This document shows, one piece after another, positions 17,279-25,470 of a stretch of 64,000 bases of DNA. Within the stretch, counting starts at the first letter, position 1, and every line of letters begins with the position of its first letter. A program made the translations under genes and the position numbers. Below the pieces are notes generated by a model. The model ran no database searches and had not been told where the DNA came from. It worked only from the letters and a program-made list of their open reading frames with translations. This DNA comes from CANLBN01 sp034111645. Lineage in GTDB: Bacteria > Pseudomonadota > Gammaproteobacteria > Pseudomonadales > Cellvibrionaceae. The stretch lies in the NCBI GenBank assembly GCA_034111645.1, contig JAWUWW010000042.1, positions 62,001 through 126,000 of the forward strand, written 5' to 3'.

Positions 17279-18301
17279 ATGCTGACATTAGAGCGAGACG
17301 AACTTGACAATATGTTTGAAGATAATTTGAGTGAGGATGAGAAACAACAAGAATTATTAAAACAAGAATTTTTAAAAGAAGTTGTTAGCGGCTTATCCAA
17401 GTCACAGAAAACATTACCCTGTAAATATTTTTATGATGAAAAAGGCTCAAAATTATTTGAAGCTATATGTGATACTCCAGAATATTATGTGACTCGCACA
17501 GAGTGTCATATTTATGAAAAATATGCCGAAGAGATGTCAGCATTGATGGGCGATAAAGTTTTATTGATAGAGCCTGGCGCGGGCTCGGTTAAAAAAGTTG
17601 GTTTATTACTCGAAAAATTAAAAGCTCCAGCAGGCTTTGTGCCAATGGATATATCACAAGAAATCCTCGAATATTCTAGTAAATTACTGTCAGCACGATT
17701 TCCATCAATTAGCATTAATCCTATAGTTATCGACTTTTTAAATAAACATCAGATTTATAAGATTTTTTCTAAACTCCAAGCACAAGCGTCTGTTAATAAA
17801 CGCGTTATATTCTTTCCTGGCTCTACTATTGGTAATTTTGATCCTGAGGATGCTGTGACGTTTTTAAAACAATTTTGCGATAATTTACAATCGGGAGATG
17901 GCCTTTTGATTGGCGTAGATTTAGTCAAAGATACTGCAATTCTAGAGGCTGCTTACGATGATGCTGCCGGCATCACCGCTGAGTTTAATACTAACTTATT
18001 AGACCGAATAGATAGAGAGTTAGATGCTTCATTATACTCTGGATCATTTAATCATAAGGCTATTTTTAATCGTGATAAAAGTCGTATAGAAATGCATTTG
18101 GTCAGCGATAATGAGCAATCGTTTAACATTGGCAATAAAGAATTTTTATTTGAAGAGGGCGAGACAATTCATACAGAAAATTCATATAAATATACGGTTG
18201 AAAGCTTCTCGATGCTTGCTCAGAAAGCAGGATTTAGTTTGCAGAAAGTCTGGAAAGATGATGATGATTTGTTCAGTGTCAGCTATTTTTCTCTCATTTA
18301 G
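17279..18301 (+). CDS. egtD: L-histidine N-alpha-trimethyltransferase EgtD
   Basis: This 340-residue SAM-dependent methyltransferase converts histidine to hercynine, the substrate of EgtB. Typical EgtD features are LPCKYFYDEKGSKLFEAIC followed by PEYYVTRTE near the N-terminus, the SAM loop LIEPGAGSVKKV, FVPMDISQEIL, and FFPGSTIGNFDPEDA. The C-terminal region contains the histidine-binding segment FNHKAIFNRDKSRIEMHLVS. AGGAGTTAG precedes the ATG. Ergothioneine is a cytoplasmic antioxidant thione. Whether it is linked to the photooxidative-stress locus 3 kb downstream is a guess based only on location. Confidence 0.94.
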   Translation: MLTLERDELDNMFEDNLSEDEKQQELLKQEFLKEVVSGLSKSQKTLPCKYFYDEKGSKLFEAICDTPEYYVTRTECHIYEKYAEEMSALMGDKVLLIEPGAGSVKKVGLLLEKLKAPAGFVPMDISQEILEYSSKLLSARFPSISINPIVIDFLNKHQIYKIFSKLQAQASVNKRVIFFPGSTIGNFDPEDAVTFLKQFCDNLQSGDGLLIGVDLVKDTAILEAAYDDAAGITAEFNTNLLDRIDRELDASLYSGSFNHKAIFNRDKSRIEMHLVSDNEQSFNIGNKEFLFEEGETIHTENSYKYTVESFSMLAQKAGFSLQKVWKDDDDLFSVSYFSLI

Positions 18302-18316
18302 AAGGCTTTAAATGAG
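18294..18316 (+). terminator. Inverted repeat over the egtD stop codon
   Basis: CTCATTTA (18294-18301, containing the TAG stop) pairs with TAAATGAG (18309-18316). Only a weak T-run follows, so it may be a poor terminator or a transcript-end stabiliser between the convergent genes egtD and phzF. Confidence 0.4.
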
Positions 18317-18328
18317 GCTTTAATTGGT

Positions 18329-19369
18329 TTAATAACTAATAATTTTTGACGTTATCTGTCCAAATATTTCAATAGAGTTTGCTTCTGCGCCCAAATTATC
18401 GTTATCTTGATTTATATCTATGGTAAAAAAACCACCATATTTAGAAGCCTGATAGCAACGCAACAGCCTAGCTTTTAATTGCTTTATCTCGCTAAAGCTT
18501 TGGGTTCTAACATCTTCGTTTGCAAAACCTTCGTGACTAAAGCAATGTGCCTTCAAAAAAGGCATTAGTATGCTTGCGGCAGATCCTGTTGCATTATCTT
18601 CTAGCTCTCCATAAAAAGGCGCAAAATATCTAAAAACCACGTCATATTGTTGGTTTGATGCTTTTGCTGAAATAATCAGAGCTCGTTTGTCAATAATATT
18701 GATGAGTTTTCTTGATAATTTGAATGCTTTTACTGCGATCTCATTTTCCAGCTCAAAAATTATATAGCCGTCATCATCTTTAGTTTTTGCTTCACGAATA
18801 ATGCTCAGTTTGTCCTTAAACATTAACTTATAATGACTTTCTATTAATGCCTCTTGTTTCAATTGTAGCGAATAAAAGTATGTTTTTATGCCTAGATCAC
18901 TTTCATATTTAAAAACCTTAACCCTCAATGATTCGCTGTCAGAATGAAATATTAAAGGAGAGCAATTATTTATAAAATCATTCTCATTTAAAATTTTTAG
19001 AGCGAAAGCTGCAGCTGCTAATGTGCCATGGCCGCAGCGTTTAATAACACTCGTTGATGAAAACCATCTGATGGAATACTCGTGGCTTTTCAGTTTATCG
19101 CTTAATCTAGAGCCTACATTACAATCTTTATTAAAATGACTGATATAGACAAATGTAATAAATTCGGGAATCGCATGTTTTTTGAAATCATCTTTTAGAG
19201 TGTTTAAAAAGGTAAGATGCTGTTTTAATGTAGGTAATTTATCAACTAAAAATACGCTTGCAGGATTACCTTTGCAACTTACGCTTTTAATCGTTTGGGA
19301 GTTAAATACATTAAAAATATATAAGCTTCGATTATTTTTAGTGATATTGTTTAATTGCATTTTCACCAT
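18329..19369 (-). CDS. PhzF-family isomerase
   Basis: The 346-residue protein shows the PhzF / diaminopimelate-epimerase-like two-domain fold. It has CKGNPASVFLV near residue 32, a candidate catalytic Glu69 in HAIPEFITFV, RWFSSTSVIKRCGHGTLAAAA (canonically RWFTP...LCGHATLAAA), and FRYFAPFYGELEDNATGSAA in the second domain. Most PhzF homologues are not phenazine enzymes, and no phz genes are present. The C-domain is longer than usual in the middle (residues 170-225, Lys/Glu rich). The substrate is unknown. It is convergent with egtD and divergent from the Nudix gene. Confidence 0.8.
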   Translation of the reverse strand: MVKMQLNNITKNNRSLYIFNVFNSQTIKSVSCKGNPASVFLVDKLPTLKQHLTFLNTLKDDFKKHAIPEFITFVYISHFNKDCNVGSRLSDKLKSHEYSIRWFSSTSVIKRCGHGTLAAAAFALKILNENDFINNCSPLIFHSDSESLRVKVFKYESDLGIKTYFYSLQLKQEALIESHYKLMFKDKLSIIREAKTKDDDGYIIFELENEIAVKAFKLSRKLINIIDKRALIISAKASNQQYDVVFRYFAPFYGELEDNATGSAASILMPFLKAHCFSHEGFANEDVRTQSFSEIKQLKARLLRCYQASKYGGFFTIDINQDNDNLGAEANSIEIFGQITSKIISY

Positions 19370-19580
19370 CTTTTATAAGCTGAATATTATTTCTTTCTTT
19401 TAGTTAACTAGTCGTTATAGTAACTATCATAAGTCTAATCAACACATGCCTCAATCACCTCGATGCTAAAGTATCAAGTCTTTACTGTAGTTTACATAAA
19501 AAACTCCGCTTATAAAAAAGATGTAAAATAGGCGGCGTACAGGTAATTGAGCGTTTAGAACTTAATAAGAAACAGCTACT

Positions 19581-20177
19581 ATGACAAGTAATAAAAGAAC
19601 AATACAGAAAACTATTGTTGATAGCCAAAAATGGCAGCAACTCACAAGCGAAACAGTGTATGAAAATCCTTGGATACGCGTCAATCACGATACGGTGATA
19701 ACGCCGGGTGGTAGCGAAGGTATTTATGGTTGTGTCCACTTTAAAAATCATGCTGTCGGTATATTGCCAAAAGATAAGAAAGGCTGGACATGGCTTGTGA
19801 GGCAGACCCGCTACCCTCATGGCTGTATGACTTGGGAAATTCCCGAAGGTGGTTCTCCCGCAGATGAAGATTGTCTCTATTCCGCTAAGCGAGAGCTTCT
19901 TGAAGAGGTTGGTTTAACGGCTACGCGGTGGAGCGAATGGCTCCAATTGCAGTTATCAAATTCTGTAACTGATGAGGTAGCAACAATTTATCTGGCTCAA
20001 GAGTTAACTCAGACGGATCTGAGTCATGAAGATACGGAGGATATTAGTGTTAAGTATTTACCGCTGAAGGCAGCCGTTCAAATGGTACACAATGGAGAAA
20101 TTGTCGATGCGATGTCAGTTGCTAGTTTGTTAAAAGCTGCCAGTGATGTTCGTTTTTCAGTATTTATTAACCAGTAG
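19581..20177 (+). CDS. Nudix hydrolase, ADP-ribose-pyrophosphatase-like
   Basis: This 198-residue protein contains a perfect Nudix box, GGSPADE-x7-RELLEEVGL, matching Gx5Ex7REUxEExGU. Its N-terminal strand region (VYENPWIRVNHDTVITPGG) resembles ADP-ribose pyrophosphatases (NudF-type), which hydrolyse ADP-ribose or ADP-sugars. The pattern PHGCMTWEIPEGG directly before the box fits that subgroup. Its stop codon is one base from the convergent stop of the diguanylate cyclase gene. Substrate specificity is inferred only. Confidence 0.87.
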   Translation: MTSNKRTIQKTIVDSQKWQQLTSETVYENPWIRVNHDTVITPGGSEGIYGCVHFKNHAVGILPKDKKGWTWLVRQTRYPHGCMTWEIPEGGSPADEDCLYSAKRELLEEVGLTATRWSEWLQLQLSNSVTDEVATIYLAQELTQTDLSHEDTEDISVKYLPLKAAVQMVHNGEIVDAMSVASLLKAASDVRFSVFINQ

Positions 20178-20178
20178 T

Positions 20179-20862
20179 TTATTCTTTATTAAATATATCA
20201 AAAAGGGCTGATTTCTCATCTGCGTTCACTTGCTGCAGTTCGCTTTCTGGTTTCGCATAACAAACCTGATTACGACCATTTTGCTTTGCCGCATAGAGTT
20301 TAGTATCTGCTCGCTCTACCAGTTTGTGCCAATCATCATTGTCACGTTTACCAAGATAAGTACCAACGCCAATACTAACGGTTAATGTGTGTTTAATGGG
20401 GGTGCTTTGGTCGTCTAACTCAATCATTAATGGCGTATCTTCAATTGCAGTACGTATTCTTTCAGCTACATGAACCGACGTCGCTGTGTCTGTACTTGGG
20501 AAGATAACGACAAACTCCTCGCCACCGTATCGAAAAGCGGTATCTAATTGACGAATATTTTGTACAATACGGCCAGCAATAAGCTTTAAGGCTTGGTTGC
20601 CCACTTCATGCCCCCAGCTATCATTAACCTTCTTAAAGTGATCGGCATCGATAATAATTAATGTTGTTGGCTGTCCTGTACGCTTAGATCGCTCCATTTC
20701 TTGGCTGATGATATTTGTAAAATGACGATAGTTTGATAAGCCCGTCAAGGTGTCTGTGCTGACCAACTCAGATAATTGTTTGACCTCAGCCGCTAAAGCA
20801 TCGAGTTTAGGCTCTAGTTGGCAGGGTTTTCCGTCATTACAAAATGTGGGTGAATCAGACAT
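20179..20862 (-). CDS. Small soluble diguanylate cyclase (GGDEF domain)
   Basis: The 227-residue protein is a short N-terminal coiled segment (about 1-33) plus one GGDEF domain. The active site reads GGEEF at 113-117, with the metal-binding IIIDADHFKKVND at 69-81 and a product-inhibition site RQLD at 104-107, exactly five residues before it. All features of an active cyclase making c-di-GMP from two GTP are present. It has no membrane helix and no recognised sensor. Two cysteines near the N-terminus (Cys8 and Cys14) could bind a metal or form a disulfide, which is speculation. Confidence 0.93.
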   Translation of the reverse strand: MSDSPTFCNDGKPCQLEPKLDALAAEVKQLSELVSTDTLTGLSNYRHFTNIISQEMERSKRTGQPTTLIIIDADHFKKVNDSWGHEVGNQALKLIAGRIVQNIRQLDTAFRYGGEEFVVIFPSTDTATSVHVAERIRTAIEDTPLMIELDDQSTPIKHTLTVSIGVGTYLGKRDNDDWHKLVERADTKLYAAKQNGRNQVCYAKPESELQQVNADEKSALFDIFNKE

Positions 20863-20965
20863 AGGCTAATAGTTTACAAATACAAATACACCTTTAAAGC
20901 ATAGCGTAAATTTGTTGGCTACGGGATAAATTTTTAGCAAGAGTGTTTTTACGAGAAATATAACA

Positions 20966-20987
20966 AAAAGGCACCCTAGTGGGTGCC
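20966..20987 (-). terminator. Intrinsic terminator after the sigma/anti-sigma operon
   Basis: GGCACCC (20970-20976) pairs with GGGTGCC (20981-20987); on the minus strand the stem is followed by TTTTTG. It fits termination of the operon ending at 21029. Confidence 0.85.
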
Positions 20988-21028
20988 GATAGTGAAAGCA
21001 TGTTAGCAGTGCAGCCTTAGGTTTAAAC

Positions 21029-21730
21029 TTAGGCCGCAGTGTGTTTGATGAAAGGATTAACCATGCGCCCAAAGAAGCCAGTAAGCTTTACAGGGGCGCT
21101 TTCTACCGATAGGCATAGGCAATCTTCATTGCGTGCTGAAATAGGCTGATGAATATCACCAGGCTCTTTCAAGATAAAATCACCTTCTTGGTAAATGCCC
21201 TCTTTATCAGAGAAGCTGCCTTTAAGAACTACGGTCATTTCGATGCCAGAATGGTCGTGTTGAGGCGCAACTCCGCCAGCATTAATCTTCTGTAATGATA
21301 CTTGGTGTATATTTTGTCCGGCAATTAATTGGCTAGTTTGCAATGATGAATTTACATGATGCCACTTAAGTGACTGATTGCTCATCATTTTTGCGACTAC
21401 ATTGGGTAACGGTCCAAATTCTCGACCTATTTTAACCATTTCTTTGCTTTTTCTTATGGGGCTGAGATTCGACGCTGTATTTACTGAATTAACAGATTCA
21501 GATGATACCTCATCAATTGCACTTAAAAGCTTATCAAAACTATCATCGGCTAAGTCCATGGGTTCAAGACTATTTAGCATTGCACCACCAGTTTGTTCAA
21601 TTTTTTTAATGTTTTGTTGGCACTTGGTGCAGAAATACATATGCGCGTTGACTGCAATAGCTTGTGCTTTATCAAGTGTACCTGCCGCGAATTCGACAAG
21701 TAAATTATCATTAGGGTGGTGCTGAATCAT
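21029..21730 (-). CDS. chrR: ChrR-type zinc anti-sigma factor with cupin domain
   Basis: Read from the ATG at 21728-21730 (with AGGCAAAC upstream), the protein has 233 residues; an upstream ATG at 21778 has no good ribosome-binding site. The N-terminal anti-sigma domain has a zinc site His4 or His5, His30, Cys34, Cys37 (HMYFCTKC). The C-terminal cupin has His158, His160, Glu164, His194, and the relative spacing (+2, +6, +36) is the same as in Rhodobacter sphaeroides ChrR. There ChrR holds sigma-E inactive until singlet oxygen or organic hydroperoxide arrives. It lies just downstream of its sigma-factor gene, as in the known pair. Confidence 0.9.
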   Translation of the reverse strand: MIQHHPNDNLLVEFAAGTLDKAQAIAVNAHMYFCTKCQQNIKKIEQTGGAMLNSLEPMDLADDSFDKLLSAIDEVSSESVNSVNTASNLSPIRKSKEMVKIGREFGPLPNVVAKMMSNQSLKWHHVNSSLQTSQLIAGQNIHQVSLQKINAGGVAPQHDHSGIEMTVVLKGSFSDKEGIYQEGDFILKEPGDIHQPISARNEDCLCLSVESAPVKLTGFFGRMVNPFIKHTAA

Positions 21731-21784
21731 AACGTTTGCCTGTAAAAATAGATTCTTATAAGGTTGTTTGTTGAACATTAATAA

Positions 21785-22366
21785 CTATTTAATTAATGCC
21801 TGTAATTTGTTTTGTGCAAGTCGAACTCGCGATTTCACTGTGCCTAATGGAAGGCTAAGTTCTTCAGCAACTTCGCTATGAGATTTAGACTCCATGTAGA
21901 CCTTACGTATTACTAATGCTTGCTCTTCAGGTAATTTTTCCAAAGACTCTTGTATCTCATCGGCTATACGAAGATTTTGCAATAAAAGATAAGGGCCGTT
22001 TTCAGTAGTGTCCTCCCAAATTTCTTCTGTCTCAATCGATGTTGTATTCGCATATTTGTTTTGGCGTCTGAACATGTCTATGCGCGTATTTCTAGCAAGC
22101 GTAAATATCCAGGTGCTTGCTGCTGCTTTTCCTTGATCATAGCTACCGGCTTTTTGCCAAACCTTTATCATTGTTTCTTGAACAAGCTCATCCATCATCT
22201 GAAGAGAATGTTGATTTGGAAACTTAGACATGAAATAACTCTTGAGTAATGGACCAAAATGCTCAAATAGAGCCTTAAAAGATATTCTATCCTGAGACTT
22301 ACCTACTTTTATTAGGTGCTCATTCCAGAAGGAAGTTGGTTTTTTTGTCGCTATATCTAATTTCAT
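21785..22366 (-). CDS. rpoE: ECF sigma factor of the RpoE/ChrR (ECF11-like) type
   Basis: This 193-residue sigma factor has region 2 (MMDELVQETMIKVWQKAGSYD, STWIFTLARNTRIDMFRR) and region 4 (EEQALVIRKVYMESKSHSEVAEEL, GTVKSRVRLAQNKL) and nothing else, as in ECF factors. Together with the downstream ChrR-type anti-sigma factor it should respond to singlet oxygen or related oxidants. A candidate promoter on the minus strand, matching one for the divergent operon, suggests it controls its own synthesis. The group assignment rests on the partner and genomic context, not on a tree. Confidence 0.92.
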   Translation of the reverse strand: MKLDIATKKPTSFWNEHLIKVGKSQDRISFKALFEHFGPLLKSYFMSKFPNQHSLQMMDELVQETMIKVWQKAGSYDQGKAAASTWIFTLARNTRIDMFRRQNKYANTTSIETEEIWEDTTENGPYLLLQNLRIADEIQESLEKLPEEQALVIRKVYMESKSHSEVAEELSLPLGTVKSRVRLAQNKLQALIK

Positions 22367-22504
22367 AGAACTGTCTTCATTCGCTTTAACTGATTGTTTT
22401 AATTTTACGCTTTATTCACGACTTCTCGCCTCGGCTAAATGTATGTGCAGCGTAAAGATTTTGAGGTTGATACTCCTCATATATTTACAGTCTATTTAGA
22501 TTAA

Positions 22505-22532
22505 ATTACGGCGAGTTAGGGTTTTTGGATCT
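22505..22532 (-). promoter_or_regulatory. Candidate ECF-type promoter for rpoE-chrR
   Basis: On the minus strand, AGATCC (complement of 22527-22532) is followed after exactly 16 bases by CGTAATTT (-10, complement of 22505-22510 and beyond). It resembles the TGATCC / CGTA-like elements of ChrR-partnered sigma factors and mirrors the promoter of the divergent operon. Confidence 0.6.
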
Positions 22533-22544
22533 ATTAGTTGAGTG

Positions 22545-22572
22545 TGATCTGTATAAATATGTATAGCGTAAT
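22545..22572 (+). promoter_or_regulatory. Candidate ECF-type promoter for the lipid operon
   Basis: TGATCT (22545-22550), a 16-base spacer, then CGTAAT (22567-22572). The -10 word and spacer length equal those of the opposite promoter, and the two -35 elements lie back to back 12 bases apart. The predicted transcript has a leader of about 95 bases. Confidence 0.65.
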
Positions 22573-22674
22573 TATAATTAAATTTCAGTTTACATAGTTG
22601 GACTAATAATAAATGCATAAATCAGTACTTAATCAATTAAATTACCCCAACAACTCACATAAGCTGAGATAACA

Positions 22675-23106
22675 ATGATATCACCGTTAGCTAAATTAAA
22701 GCAGTATTACGAGACTTTTGACCAAGCTTGTTTTGAAAATCTCAAGGATATATATGCAGATGACGTCATTTTTGTTGATCCTTTGCACAAAATATGTGGT
22801 GTAGAGGCACTAAAAAAGTATTTCAATGAAACCTGTTCAAATCTGACATACTGTCAATTTGTGTTTGTTGATGAAGTTGCCGATGAAAATTCGGCTTGTC
22901 TCAAATGGCGTATGGATTATAGTCACGCCTCTCTGAAGAATAATTCACGATTAAGTCTTACTGGTGTGAGTATTGTCAAATTTAAAGATGAAAAAATAAC
23001 ATATCAAGAAGATTTCTACGATATGGGCGCCATGCTTTACGAACATATACCTCTATTAGGCTCAATAATAGGATTGATTAAAACACGCATGACTAAAACT
23101 AATTAG
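22675..23106 (+). CDS. NTF2-like / SnoaL-fold protein
   Basis: This 143-residue protein has the cone-shaped NTF2-like fold pattern: an N-terminal helix (LKQYYETFDQACFENLKDIYADDVIFVDP), then strands ending in IVKFKDEKITYQEDFYD. It is probably a small-molecule-binding or isomerase-like protein of unknown substrate. It is the first gene after the sigma-type promoter and lies 13 bases before the SDR gene, so it opens the operon. Members of this family are regularly found at this place in ChrR-controlled loci. Confidence 0.8.
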   Translation: MISPLAKLKQYYETFDQACFENLKDIYADDVIFVDPLHKICGVEALKKYFNETCSNLTYCQFVFVDEVADENSACLKWRMDYSHASLKNNSRLSLTGVSIVKFKDEKITYQEDFYDMGAMLYEHIPLLGSIIGLIKTRMTKTN

Positions 23107-23119
23107 AAAATAAATAGTT

Positions 23120-23914
23120 ATGACTCAGAACTCTCTAAGTAACTCATCTGACAACCCTGAAAATTGGCAGGGTAAATCTGTATGGATAACCGGCGCTAGT
23201 TCTGGGATTGGTCGTTGCCTAGCACTTAAGCTAGCAAAAATGGGCGCTGTAGTTATCGCTAGTGCCCGCAGTAAAGACAAACTCGAAGAGCTAGTCAAAA
23301 TATATCCTCAAAATATAATAGCGCTCCCTGTAGATGTGACTAATGCAGCAAAAATTAGTGCTATGCAAAGTCAATTAGCAAGCAGGGTAGAGTCTATTGA
23401 TGTCGCTGTATTTGCAGCAGGTGTTGTTGAGTATGAAGATAATCTAGAATTTAATGAAACAACGTACAAAAAAGTATTCGATGTTAACTTTTTTGGATTA
23501 GTCAATTCCGTTGCAATAGCAATGCCGTTATTAAAAAAATCTGCTTTCAAACCCTATATTGTTGGAGTAACAAGCTTAACAGTTGTTATTGGCTTTCCTC
23601 GTGCAGAAATTTATGGATCGGCAAAAGCAGCTGCTGACTACTTTTTAAAGTCATTACGCATGGATTTACTCCAACAAGAATTTGACCTCAGCATTGTTCG
23701 TCCAGGTTTTGTTAAAACACCAATGACAGACGTTAATGATTTTCCAATGCCCTTTATAATGTCGGCAGATAATGCCGCTCAAAGAATAATCGATGGTATG
23801 AATAAACGTAAAATGTTTATTAACTTTCCAAGAAGGTTTTATTGGATATTACATATAATGTCTGGCTTGCCTTTTATTTGGTACCGTTGGCTTGCTCCAA
23901 AAATAAGACGATAA
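23120..23914 (+). CDS. Short-chain dehydrogenase/reductase
   Basis: This 264-residue Rossmann-fold oxidoreductase has the nucleotide-binding TGASSGIG (residues 24-31), a catalytic Ser at about 152 and the YxxxK pair Tyr165-Lys169. The basic residue in ASARSKDK after the second strand favours NADP(H). The C-terminus (FYWILHIMSGLPFIWYRW) is hydrophobic and may sit on the membrane, which suits a lipid substrate. It starts 13 bases after the NTF2-like gene. A link to fatty-acyl modification is inferred from the neighbouring genes. Confidence 0.88.
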   Translation: MTQNSLSNSSDNPENWQGKSVWITGASSGIGRCLALKLAKMGAVVIASARSKDKLEELVKIYPQNIIALPVDVTNAAKISAMQSQLASRVESIDVAVFAAGVVEYEDNLEFNETTYKKVFDVNFFGLVNSVAIAMPLLKKSAFKPYIVGVTSLTVVIGFPRAEIYGSAKAAADYFLKSLRMDLLQQEFDLSIVRPGFVKTPMTDVNDFPMPFIMSADNAAQRIIDGMNKRKMFINFPRRFYWILHIMSGLPFIWYRWLAPKIRR

Positions 23915-24030
23915 TCTTTTAAATGACAGCTTTAACTCAATAATTATCGAAATCTTGAAACTCTGGCATAAAAAAAGTAGTACTTAATTATATTCTCTTA
24001 ATAATAATCAAACTATAGTTTAGGGTAACG

Positions 24031-25356
24031 ATGAAAATAGCAGTTGTTGGTGCAGGCATTTCTGGTTTGACAGCGGCATATGTACTTAGCCAAAAGCATG
24101 ATGTGAAAGTTTTCGAAGCTAATGATCGTCTAGGGGGTCATACAGCGACTAAAGATATTCATTATCAAGGCCGAGATTACGCGATAGATACAGGGTTTAT
24201 TGTTTTCAATGACTGGACTTATCCAAATTTCCAAAAATTGTTAGCGCAGCTTAATGTCGGCTCAAAGCCAACTGATATGGGTTTTAGTGTCTGTTGTGAA
24301 CAAACAGGATTAGAGTATAGCGGTACCAACTTAAACACAATGTTCGCTCAACGTAAAAATATATTTAGTCCAAAGCATTGGTCAATGATTCGGGATATTT
24401 TACGATTTAACAAAGAAGCATTAGCAGATGTTAATAGCGGTGGGCGCTATCTTGAAATAACCCTTGGCGAATATCTCCAGCAAAAAAAATATTCAGAAAC
24501 ATTCACTAATAAATATTTGATACCGATGGGAGCGGCTATTTGGTCGGCTTCAAAGCTTGTAATGAAAAATTTCTCACTACAATTCTTCGTTCATTTTTTT
24601 CGCAACCATGGTTTATTGAGTGTAAGTGACCGTCCGCAATGGCGTGTTATCGAAGGTGGCTCTCGCGCTTATATCGAGCCATTGATTCAACGTTTTAAAA
24701 ACAACATATATCTTGATAGCGCTATAAAATCTATCAATAGAACTGCTGACGGAGTCGCGATTAAAACTATACATGGACATAGCGAACATTTTGACCAAGT
24801 GGTTATTGCTGCTCATAGTGATCAAGCACTTGCAATGCTCGAAGATGCAAGTACACAAGAAACTCAATTACTAAGTGCTATCCCCTACCAGAAAAATGAA
24901 GTGGTACTGCATACAGATATTAGTTTACTACCCAAAAAACGGTCAACTTGGTCTAGCTGGAATTACAGAATTATTAATGAAGATATGCACAGCCGAAGCA
25001 ACGTTAGCGATGCAGCTTTAAGTATTAGCGGTAACGATGTTGCAAAAATATCCGAAGACGATAAGCCGCCTGTCTTGACCTATGATATGAATATTCTTCA
25101 ATCGATAAAAAGCGAGACCACATTCTGTGTCACTCTAAACAAAACAGATGCGATTGATCCCGATAAAATATTAGGTGTGTACAGCTATGATCATCCCGTA
25201 TTTTCGAGAGCAAGTTTGGCTGCACAAGAAAAATGGGAGACAATTAATGGTGTTAATAAAACTTGGTTTTGTGGTGCTTATTGGGCAAATGGATTTCATG
25301 AGGACGGCGTACTAAGCGCTCTTCGCGTTGCTGAAAAGTTAGGTTCAACACTTTGA
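24031..25356 (+). CDS. FAD-dependent amine-oxidase-type oxidoreductase, UfaD-like
   Basis: The 441-residue flavoprotein begins with the dinucleotide-binding motif VVGAGISGLTAAYVL and the extended signature FEANDRLGGHTAT. It contains DTGFIVFND and ends with an FAD-contacting CGAYWANGFHEDGVLSAL segment. This family always accompanies DUF1365 and a cyclopropane-synthase-like gene in ChrR-controlled loci. In Rhodobacter sphaeroides a protein of this kind (UfaD) acts as a fatty-acid desaturase on the route to furan fatty acids. It probably acts on phospholipid acyl chains at the inner membrane. The equivalence to UfaD is inferred. Confidence 0.85.
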   Translation: MKIAVVGAGISGLTAAYVLSQKHDVKVFEANDRLGGHTATKDIHYQGRDYAIDTGFIVFNDWTYPNFQKLLAQLNVGSKPTDMGFSVCCEQTGLEYSGTNLNTMFAQRKNIFSPKHWSMIRDILRFNKEALADVNSGGRYLEITLGEYLQQKKYSETFTNKYLIPMGAAIWSASKLVMKNFSLQFFVHFFRNHGLLSVSDRPQWRVIEGGSRAYIEPLIQRFKNNIYLDSAIKSINRTADGVAIKTIHGHSEHFDQVVIAAHSDQALAMLEDASTQETQLLSAIPYQKNEVVLHTDISLLPKKRSTWSSWNYRIINEDMHSRSNVSDAALSISGNDVAKISEDDKPPVLTYDMNILQSIKSETTFCVTLNKTDAIDPDKILGVYSYDHPVFSRASLAAQEKWETINGVNKTWFCGAYWANGFHEDGVLSALRVAEKLGSTL

Positions 25357-25470
25357 GTCGAAAATATTTAGCTATAAATATCATTGCTCCATTGATGTAC
25401 TGATATAGGTTTATTATATTATATAATAGATGGATGAACGATAATGTGAGTCTTTGATGAGATAAATGAT

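Noticed and set aside
20866..21072. 68-codon minus-strand frame
   Set aside because: It overlaps the ChrR-type gene and the terminator; it has no start signal.
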